A stretch of 11,176 nucleotides of DNA, taken from assembly GCA_031282385.1 (NCBI GenBank), contig JAITDV010000420.1, positions 1-11,176 of the forward strand, given 5' to 3'. Shown piece by piece: positions 7,001 through 11,176 of this stretch; the stretch's first letter is position 1; every line of letters starts with the position of its first letter. This DNA comes from Planctomycetaceae bacterium. Its GTDB lineage: Bacteria > Planctomycetota > Planctomycetia > Pirellulales > Thermoguttaceae. A program made the translations under genes and the position numbers. Under the pieces are notes generated by a model. It was not told the DNA's origin. It saw only the letters and a list, made by a program, of their open reading frames with translations, and searched no databases.

Positions 7001-8238
7001 ATTTGTACAAGAATTTTAGCAAGCCCCGCAAGCCCGGAATTTTCAAGCGTATGACCAACATGACGTTTTATGCTGCCGATAGGAAGTGAATGTGGTATCC
7101 GAAATCGGTTAAGATTGGATTCGCGAAATACGGTTGTCAAAGATTCCAATTCGGTTGCATCGCCAAGATGAGTTGATGTCGCGTGGCATTCTATATATTG
7201 TAAACCTTCGAGTACTTTGGAGTCGGAATAAGCACGGCGAATTGATTCAATTTGACCTTCGCTTCGCGGCGCCCAAAGACTTTTGCCCTTGCCGTCACTT
7301 GAAATACCAACACCGCGAACTAACGCAAGAATAGAATTACCATCACGCAATGCATGAGGTAAACTTTTAAGAATAACAGTTACATAACCTTCGCCGATAA
7401 TCAAACCATCAGCTTGTTCTGTAAACGGCGATGAACCGCTTGCAGAAAGTGAATGTGCAAGCGAAAACAAAATAGACGTATTCACATGAAAACACGACGC
7501 GCCGCCAACAATCGCAGTTGCAACCTCGCCGCGACGAATCGATTTAACCGCATGAGCAAATGCTTGAAGAGACGACGCACAAGATGAATTAAACACCATT
7601 GCCGGCCCATGTAAATGATACGCACGTGAAATATATTTCGCAATTGCGTTCGCAGACAATTCGGGATTATTGGAATTTGAACGCCGCGGCATTTTTTGGC
7701 GTACCATATTAATCAGTGTATTGATCAATTTATCTGCATCAATATTTTCCTGCTTAATTGAATCCATATCACGCAACAATTCAACAATTTCTGGTACAAG
7801 AATTCCGAAATTGTAATCTCCGCCTAATCCGCTTGGGGTTGCGTGACCGATATAAACACCGGCAGATTGATCGGCTAAATCCATTGGACAAATTCCAGCA
7901 GAATCAATTGCATCAACTACCGTACTCGCATACGCAACATGTGATTGATCGAGTTTGTTCACTTCATCAATTGAAAGAAACGGAAACGCATTCGCAATAC
8001 GCGCCGTATCAATAACTGAATAATCAACAAGTCCGGCAAGATCACTGTACGCAAATCCAACAACTCCCTTACGCGAATCAAAAAGACGACTGCGATCAAA
8101 TTGAGAATCAGGTACACGAACTATTCCCGAACCATCGGTACTAATCATTTTCCAAAGCGATTGCTTATCAGACGCACCAGGAAGTAAAAAACCCAATCCG
8201 ACTATTGCAACCGGTGCTGTAAAAGTTGTATTCTTCAT
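4054..8238 (-). CDS. Fused ketosynthase - chain length factor - triple acyl carrier protein (PUFA/hgl-synthase type)
   Basis: This 1394-residue condensing enzyme should extend acyl chains by Claisen condensation. Residues 8-478 are an intact KS: C220 (NSSCASSL), H352 (ECHATST) and H396 (KRHVGHT). Residues 494-940 are a second KS fold in which the Cys position is E711 and the last His is Y865; H834 may remain. That is the pattern of a non-condensing chain-length factor, as in PfaC. Residues 885-1070 are a Thr/Gln/Lys-rich linker, following or overlapping the end of the CLF fold, with a basic helix-like patch at 991-1003. Three ACPs of PUFA-synthase type follow at 1073-1148, 1195-1270 and 1317-1392, each with LGIDSIKK; the phosphopantetheine serines are S1110, S1232 and S1354. 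No AT, KR or DH domain is present. AAGGA nine bases upstream supports the ATG. The next gene upstream is the thioester reductase, 178 bp away, with a repeat copy between. Confidence 0.9.
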   Translation of the reverse strand: MKNTTFTAPVAIVGLGFLLPGASDKQSLWKMISTDGSGIVRVPDSQFDRSRLFDSRKGVVGFAYSDLAGLVDYSVIDTARIANAFPFLSIDEVNKLDQSHVAYASTVVDAIDSAGICPMDLADQSAGVYIGHATPSGLGGDYNFGILVPEIVELLRDMDSIKQENIDADKLINTLINMVRQKMPRRSNSNNPELSANAIAKYISRAYHLHGPAMVFNSSCASSLQAFAHAVKSIRRGEVATAIVGGASCFHVNTSILFSLAHSLSASGSSPFTEQADGLIIGEGYVTVILKSLPHALRDGNSILALVRGVGISSDGKGKSLWAPRSEGQIESIRRAYSDSKVLEGLQYIECHATSTHLGDATELESLTTVFRESNLNRFRIPHSLPIGSIKRHVGHTLENSGLAGLAKILVQMEYESIPAIVSADSELNRSVDWSSIPVFPPSEPIDWSRDNVTPRRAAVSSFGIGGLNVHVVVEDYIADKVFSYGGQSVNDESTSIAIIGTGLILPGAKSYNEFKTKLNDGNDVRVTLPKNRWNKDLYEKSSISENGDDWRIQFSDTAIVENYNYDWKRHKVPPKQLAQASPLQFMFLDAVDQSLQNAGYIDAEGNELKPIPRERTGCIVGTFFGGDFASQLELDLRVPDIVTFIENYFVDGKISADSIKRICEEFRNRVYSRFPALIDETGSFTASSLASRITKSYNLMGGGVAIDADERSVGSAINCCLDMLLDQSTDMMFCLCGEQNITPERFRDMQLNNELEQPTEKITPLGNYRTGIVPSEGCVVFLLKRLADAKRDGDPIFGILHSSITAMKASTAIKGAKTVAGSTDVVAVEVVHAGKLENETSAVLQVRRYYPQCPVDTRIDQFGYMPSASAAVALLTAIESLDQYKLPVKQNKFIDQVQQDQKQQNAIPLKTSINNEHAGIAIHVIGRNHSIQHFIVQRGTSAKKIIETNIPTITTISTISTVTEKNATVTQQKLFNEVNKMKQVIHFDATERRRERLRKEAALRSINQKQTDVAPTIMPTPIANTINITKIQPVTQTEIKPETKPQIKSNIQTETKSAVQLPTETNAKSKISADEIESFLINFVIDQTGYPPEVVDLDVDLESDLGIDSIKKAQLFGEIGQYFDIKPNGDLTLDQFPTLRSVKDFLLGNSSSTINVAQNQSQTAQISKPEIAPVINNVTNNHVTPTESTKRGLNATEIESFLIDFVIDQTGYPPEVVDLDVDLESDLGIDSIKKAQLFGEIGQYFDIKPSSDLTIDQFPTLRSVKDFLLGNASSTINVAQNQSQPAHVSKPEITPVTNNVTNNSATFVESTKRGMDATEVESFLINFVIDQTGYPPEVVDLDVDLESDLGIDSIKKAQLFGEIGQYFDIKPSNDLTLDQFPTLRSVKDFLLQK
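4063..5022 (-). repeat. Tandem repeat encoding three near-identical ACP domains
   Basis: Three carrier domains lie 122 residues (366 bp) apart, at DNA 4795-5022, 4429-4656 and 4063-4290. Not only the domains but also the intervening linkers (INVAQNQSQ, SKPEI, NNVTNN, ESTKRG) are nearly the same in both spacers. This indicates recent duplication of a domain-plus-linker unit, and copy number may vary between strains. Confidence 0.9.
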
Positions 8239-8247
8239 TTTAACGTT

Positions 8248-8252
8248 TCCTT
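8248..8252 (-). promoter_or_regulatory. Ribosome binding site of the KS-CLF-ACP gene
   Basis: AAGGA on the minus strand, nine bases before the ATG at 8236-8238. It supports the chosen start, which also places the KS fold (VAIVGLGFLLPG) ten residues in. Confidence 0.6.
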
Positions 8253-8273
8253 AAATTGTTTTTTAATTGTTAA

Positions 8274-8411
8274 TAAACTGTTCATACTTTAATTTTCTTT
8301 ATCACCGCCTGTTTACTTATCGAAAAGCAGGCTTTTATGCTCTTGAGTCACGTAATTTATAGTACGAACAGTACACGCTCTTGAGTTACACAATTTATAG
8401 TACGAGCAGTA
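8274..8411 (-). repeat. Long copy of the intergenic repeat with a doubled 5' module
   Basis: On the minus strand it runs from TACTGCTCGTAC (8411) to GAACAGTTTA (8274). The 5' module (TACTG, TATAAA, ACTCAAGAGC) occurs twice with a 38-base period, beginning at 8411 and at 8373. The core hairpin keeps its outer pairs GCCTG/CAGGC and two T-A pairs but has a C-A mismatch and a changed tip. The inner left end and the right end are the best inverted pair in the family (ACTGTTCGTAC against ACTGTTCATAC, 10 of 11). The 3' end is 35 bp upstream of the KS-CLF-ACP start and in the same direction, so it may supply that gene's promoter and leader. The 5' end is 5 bp from the stop codon of the thioester reductase. 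Confidence 0.87.
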
Positions 8412-8416
8412 TGTAA

Positions 8417-9955
8417 TTATTTGTAATTATCACCAAAAATCAGATGTAAAAAATTTTTTAGTGTATTTATTCCGCTTTCAGTTGAGTTTTCTATATGAAT
8501 TGCGCCGGAATTTAGCGCGTCGTTGAATGAAAATCTTTGGTTTATTATATGGTTGAAGGTATTTGAATTTATGTAAACGAGTGTTTTATTATCTGTCGGC
8601 AAACCGGCTTGATATTCTAATTTTTTATTTATTGTATCGTAAATTATAGTCCATGCACCGCCGCCGCGTCCGTTGACTTGCAATCCGAATGGTTCAAATG
8701 AAACGATTTTTTGTTGCAATAATTGTTCATTTTGGTTTTGGTTATTTTCGTCTGTTGTTTTTTTGTACAAATAATCGTGAATCCAATTTTCGGGCTTAAA
8801 CGGTTGGGGTTTGGGCCATCCGAAACCTTTTTCCAACGCAAAAAGAGCCAGACGCAATAATACTTCAGGCGTTACTTCTGGACAAGGTAATTCCGACAAT
8901 GCAATTTCGGTGTTGGTACGGTCAAAAACCGGATCGTCTCGCCAGTATGCTTTATAAACTTCCATTTGTTCGAGAAAAACATCGCCTAAAATGGATATAC
9001 CTAATTCGTTTGAGTTGGCGTTACTTGATGTAGTTTGTTTTTTGTTACGATTATTCTGTTTTTTATTGTTATCATTATGGTACATTTGCAATGCTTTCTC
9101 GAAAACGTGTAATGTTGTCTTGCAAGTTGTAGGATTTTGGGGAGTCAAATGGTATGTTTTGCCGTGTTTTGCTGGGTTGTTCAATATGTGAACCAATGCG
9201 GCAGCAACCCAGTCAACCGGTACAAAATGTTTACGCTCCGTTCCTGTAAGTCCTAAAATCGAAAGAAGCGGAGAACCATCTATCGCCTCTGTGTCAACAA
9301 ATGAATGTACAATTTTTAGTGGGGTGTAATAACCGTGAAATGTTGAAGTATAACCATTTTGTGAATCGCCGATAATTATGGCTGGTCTGTAAATTGTAAA
9401 TGAGTTGAGAAATGATGCTGAACGTACTAATTTTTCAGATGCGACTTTTGATTTCTCATAATCGTTGCCAAAAATTTGACCAACATCAAGCTCAGATTCA
9501 AAACATTTATCTGTTCGTAAACCGCAGATATATGCAGTTGAAACGTGATGAAATTGTCGGATGCCGGTTTCGCGGCAAAAATCCAGAACGTTTTCGGTAC
9601 CTTTTACGTTTGAGCGATACGGCTCATTTGTTTTTTCATCAACTTGAAATAATAGGCTGGCGGCATTGTGCAAAATTGTATTACAATGTTCTTTAACCCA
9701 TGAGATTTCGGATTCACTGAACCCGAACATCGGTTCGGACAAATCGCCTTCTAATACAACCGGACGCGGCAACACGATTTTGTTATCGGATTCAAAACGT
9801 GCGAGAATATTTTCTATTCGTTGTATGCCTTTTTCAAACCGATTTGAACGTACTACCACAGCGCAAGCCCGGTCTGTAAGAAGTAAGTCCTTAAGCAAAT
9901 AAGCGCCAAGTAATCCGGTTGTGCCGGTAATAAAAATATATTTATTGTTAGTCAT
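8417..9955 (-). CDS. Thioester (fatty-acyl) reductase with SCP2-like C-terminal domain
   Basis: Residues 1-395 are an extended SDR of the thioester-reductase/NAD_binding_4 type, which reduces an acyl thioester on ACP or CoA to an aldehyde or alcohol and so releases the chain. Motifs: nucleotide-binding GTTGLLG 11-17, HNAAS 96-100, STAYICG 139-145, catalytic YEKSK 166-170 and RPAIIIGDS 190-198. An Asn/Lys/Gln-rich insert lies at about 293-317 and a similar linker at 400-415. Residues 415-512 look like an SCP2 sterol/lipid-carrier fold (GGGAWTIIYD, then TLVYINSNTF, then SGAIHIEN). A longer frame starts at a TTG at 9985, but the ATG at 9955 places the Rossmann strand directly after the start, as usual, so I chose 512 residues. 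No clear Shine-Dalgarno is present. It lies between the KS-CLF-ACP and enoyl reductase genes, the right place for a releasing enzyme. The closest named relative I can think of is HglB/HetM of heterocyst glycolipid synthesis. Confidence 0.87.
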   Translation of the reverse strand: MTNNKYIFITGTTGLLGAYLLKDLLLTDRACAVVVRSNRFEKGIQRIENILARFESDNKIVLPRPVVLEGDLSEPMFGFSESEISWVKEHCNTILHNAASLLFQVDEKTNEPYRSNVKGTENVLDFCRETGIRQFHHVSTAYICGLRTDKCFESELDVGQIFGNDYEKSKVASEKLVRSASFLNSFTIYRPAIIIGDSQNGYTSTFHGYYTPLKIVHSFVDTEAIDGSPLLSILGLTGTERKHFVPVDWVAAALVHILNNPAKHGKTYHLTPQNPTTCKTTLHVFEKALQMYHNDNNKKQNNRNKKQTTSSNANSNELGISILGDVFLEQMEVYKAYWRDDPVFDRTNTEIALSELPCPEVTPEVLLRLALFALEKGFGWPKPQPFKPENWIHDYLYKKTTDENNQNQNEQLLQQKIVSFEPFGLQVNGRGGGAWTIIYDTINKKLEYQAGLPTDNKTLVYINSNTFNHIINQRFSFNDALNSGAIHIENSTESGINTLKNFLHLIFGDNYK

Positions 9956-10009
9956 GTTTTTTTGAATAATATCCAATCTACACAACTTGGGTTATTGTCC
10001 CAAGATTGT

Positions 10010-10037
10010 TTGAAAAATATACTGCCCGTACTATAAA
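10010..10037 (+). promoter_or_regulatory. Possible outward promoter in the repeat at 10018
   Basis: TTGAAA (10010-10015), a 16-base spacer and TATAAA (10032-10037). It points into the 3' end of the enoyl reductase gene, where no plus-strand gene exists, so a transcript would be a small RNA or antisense. This is sequence resemblance only. Confidence 0.3.
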
Positions 10038-10120
10038 TTGCGCGACTCAAGAGCGTAAAAACTTGCTGTCCGATAGGTAAGCAAGCGGAAGTGAAGGAAA
10101 TTTAACGTGTGAACAGTTTA
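10018..10120 (+). repeat. Full copy of the ~100-bp intergenic repeat, 3' of the enoyl reductase gene
   Basis: TATACTGCCCGTACTATAAA at the left, GCGACTCAAGAGCGTAAAAA, a hairpin (10062-10067 / 10080-10085) and GTGTGAACAGTTTA at the right. Compared with the copies at 1621 and 3924, one stem pair has changed from C-G to T-A on both sides, a compensatory change. The 3' end is 24 bp from the stop codon of the enoyl reductase gene and points at it. Confidence 0.87.
10056..10085 (-). terminator. Possible intrinsic terminator of the enoyl reductase gene, built from the repeat
   Basis: On the minus strand CTTGCT (10085-10080) pairs with AGCAAG (10067-10062), with two further C-G pairs around a four-base loop, and TTTTTA follows one stem base away. 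It lies 59 bp downstream of the stop codon. The arrangement equals that at 3963-3993. Confidence 0.5.
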
Positions 10121-10144
10121 ATAATTTGATTATTGTTTATGCGT

Positions 10145-10915
10145 TTATGCGCCTCTGATTGCGGCGCCGCCGTCAATTGTTATTGTTTCGCCTTGAATCA
10201 TGTCGCTTAGCGGTGAAGCGAGAAACAGGATTGTGTTGGCAACATCTTCAGGCAAGAGAATTCTTTCGCCGACTTGTGTGAAGATGATTTGGTCTTTGAA
10301 TAATTTTTCTGCGTTTGGCAATCGTCTTGATGAATCGGTTGCAACTAATCCGGCGCGTACCACATTTATGTTTACGCCTTTGTCGCCGATTTCAAGTGTG
10401 AAATGTCTGACGAGACTTTCAAGTGCGGCTTTGGACGCGCCAACAAGTCCATACATTGGCAAACCTGCAATTGCGCCGTGGCTGGATATAGTTATAATTT
10501 TGCCGCGTGTTGGTTTGTTTTCCAAAAGCGGCATTGCCGACTGGACAAGATACATTAACGCCAAAACGTTTGTGTGAAATGCAGCGTCAAAATTTTTATT
10601 TGTCGCCGCAAGCAACGGTCGAAATCCGCCTGTTGCGGCGTTGCTTACTAAAATATTCAAACGTCCGATTTCATTTCTGATGAATTCAAACATCATCTCG
10701 ACATCTTCTTTTTCGCTCACGTCGGCTTTAACTATCCATGCACGCCGTCCAAGCCGGACTATTTCATCTGCAACTTCTTCAGCTGCATTACGTGAGGTTA
10801 CGTAATTGACAATTACATCTGCGCCAGCGTCAGCAAATCGAATTGCAGTTGCGCGACCAATTCCGCGTGAAGCACCGGTAACAAGTGCAATTTTATCCGT
10901 TAAATCAATGTTCAT
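10145..10915 (-). CDS. FabL-like enoyl-ACP reductase (SDR family)
   Basis: This 256-residue short-chain dehydrogenase/reductase probably reduces the double bond of enoyl-acyl thioesters with NAD(P)H. Seen: the nucleotide-binding TGASRGIG at 13-20, NAAT at 92-95, and Y155 with K162. That Tyr-x6-Lys spacing is typical of enoyl reductases, whereas ketoreductases such as FabG have Tyr-x3-Lys. RPLLAAT after the NAAT motif, VGASKAALESL, and DMIQGETITIDGG near the C-terminus recall Bacillus FabL. A frame from a TTG at 10933 would add six residues, but AAGGAG lies six bases before the ATG at 10913-10915, which decides the start. The gene is cotranscribable with the reductase and KS genes downstream, though repeat copies lie in both gaps. 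A ketoreductase role remains an alternative. Confidence 0.87.
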   Translation of the reverse strand: MNIDLTDKIALVTGASRGIGRATAIRFADAGADVIVNYVTSRNAAEEVADEIVRLGRRAWIVKADVSEKEDVEMMFEFIRNEIGRLNILVSNAATGGFRPLLAATNKNFDAAFHTNVLALMYLVQSAMPLLENKPTRGKIITISSHGAIAGLPMYGLVGASKAALESLVRHFTLEIGDKGVNINVVRAGLVATDSSRRLPNAEKLFKDQIIFTQVGERILLPEDVANTILFLASPLSDMIQGETITIDGGAAIRGA

Positions 10916-10921
10916 TTTTTT

Positions 10922-10927
10922 CTCCTT
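10922..10927 (-). promoter_or_regulatory. Ribosome binding site deciding the enoyl reductase start
   Basis: AAGGAG on the minus strand, six bases before the ATG at 10913-10915. It is the strongest Shine-Dalgarno in the window and rules against the upstream TTG at 10931-10933, which lies behind it. Confidence 0.8.
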
Positions 10928-10948
10928 GTTCAAAAAATATAAAATATA

Positions 10949-10983
10949 TATCAGATATAGTGAGCTTATAAACTAATCTGATA
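10949..10983 (-). terminator. Possible hairpin terminator or leader hairpin before the enoyl reductase
   Basis: Arms 10949-10961 and 10972-10983 pair over 12 bp with one bulged base, around a 10-base loop. On the minus strand an AT-rich, T-rich stretch follows. It lies 48 bp after the stop of the membrane-protein fragment and 33 bp before the enoyl reductase ATG, so it could end the former or control the latter. The stem is AT-rich and thus weak. Confidence 0.35.
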
Positions 10984-11031
10984 ACAAAGTTACAAGTAAT
11001 ATTGGTAAGTTCTCAAAGTACGTTACGAAAA

Positions 11032-11176
11032 TCAATTTTGCCTGCATTTTCTCCTTGCTACAAATACAATAATTATCGTTACAATAACACAACAACAAAT
11101 AATCAATAGAGTTTTCCAAATTATTGAGTTTGTTATTTCGGCGGAATTATTGAGAGCGGCTGTAGAATTTTGGGCA
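11032..11176 (-). CDS. C-terminal fragment of a membrane protein (gene continues beyond the window)
   Basis: The minus strand is open from the right edge (first full codon ending at 11175) to a TGA at 11032-11034, giving 47 residues. They begin polar and Asn/Ser/Thr-rich, then form one strongly hydrophobic helix of about 20 residues (WKTLLIICCCVIVTIIIVFV), and end RRKCRQN. A single terminal membrane span with a basic cytoplasmic tail suggests an anchored surface or envelope protein. The family cannot be recognised from so little. An open frame of this length could be chance, but the ordered polar-hydrophobic-basic pattern favours a real gene end. The gene would be upstream of and co-directional with the enoyl reductase, 116 bp away. 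Confidence 0.5.
   Translation of the reverse strand, partial: AQNSTAALNNSAEITNSIIWKTLLIICCCVIVTIIIVFVARRKCRQN

Noticed and set aside
9956..9985. TTG start giving ten more residues to the thioester reductase
   Set aside because: The ATG at 9953-9955 places the Rossmann strand right after the start as in the family; the added residues match nothing and the TTG has no better ribosome binding site.
1409..10120. CRISPR array
   Set aside because: The repeats are kilobases apart, on both strands, about 100 bp long and separated by whole genes, so they cannot be a CRISPR.
10916..10933. TTG start giving six more residues to the enoyl reductase
   Set aside because: The strong AAGGAG lies inside that extension, six bases before the ATG at 10915.

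Overview
The window is AT-rich bacterial DNA with six complete protein genes, one gene fragment at the right edge, and a family of about 100-bp intergenic repeats. The gene families point to a Planctomycetota-like bacterium: an RNase HII-like protein opening with a GTDEAGYGPN motif, a PfkB kinase of a type I associate with that phylum, and a fused ketosynthase/chain-length-factor protein with PUFA-synthase-style carrier domains. This assignment rests on remembered family resemblance and no search was run.

Layout. 1-241: intergenic DNA with a large nested inverted repeat and, at the extreme left edge, the start of one repeat copy. 242-1153 (-): PfkB-family sugar or nucleoside kinase. 1154-1752: divergent intergenic region with two repeat copies. 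1753-2598 and 2621-3508 (+): xylose-isomerase-like TIM-barrel protein and RNase HII-like nuclease, 22 bp apart and probably co-transcribed. 3509-4053: convergent intergenic region with one repeat copy. 4054-8238 (-): a 1394-residue KS-CLF-ACP-ACP-ACP protein. 8417-9955 (-): thioester (fatty-acyl) reductase with an SCP2-like C-terminal domain. 10145-10915 (-): FabL-like enoyl reductase with a YX6K active site. 11032-11176 (-): C-terminal end of a membrane protein.

The three minus-strand genes at 4054-10915 form a compact lipid or polyketide locus. The condensing enzyme pairs an intact ketosynthase with a degenerate, chain-length-factor-like partner and carries three nearly identical carrier domains. 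An enoyl reductase could saturate the chain and an NAD(P)H-dependent reductase could release it as an aldehyde or alcohol. No acyltransferase, ketoreductase, dehydratase or phosphopantetheinyl transferase lies in the window, so these must come from elsewhere. By gene content the set recalls heterocyst-glycolipid (hgl) and PUFA-synthase loci, but the domain arrangement is not a standard one that I recognise.

The least explained feature is the repeat family. Four full copies (1621-1723, 3924-4027, 8274-8411, 10018-10120), one diverged copy (1409-1556) and one cut-off copy (1-22) share short inverted ends, a TATAAA-type box, a conserved ACTCAAGAGC block and an internal hairpin with one compensatory base-pair change. 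They look like a MITE-type element. The inner end of each full copy lies 24-35 bp from the start or stop codon of a gene. In two places the hairpin, read antisense, is followed by a T-run and could terminate a lipid gene; in two others the copy lies just upstream of a start codon in the sense direction.
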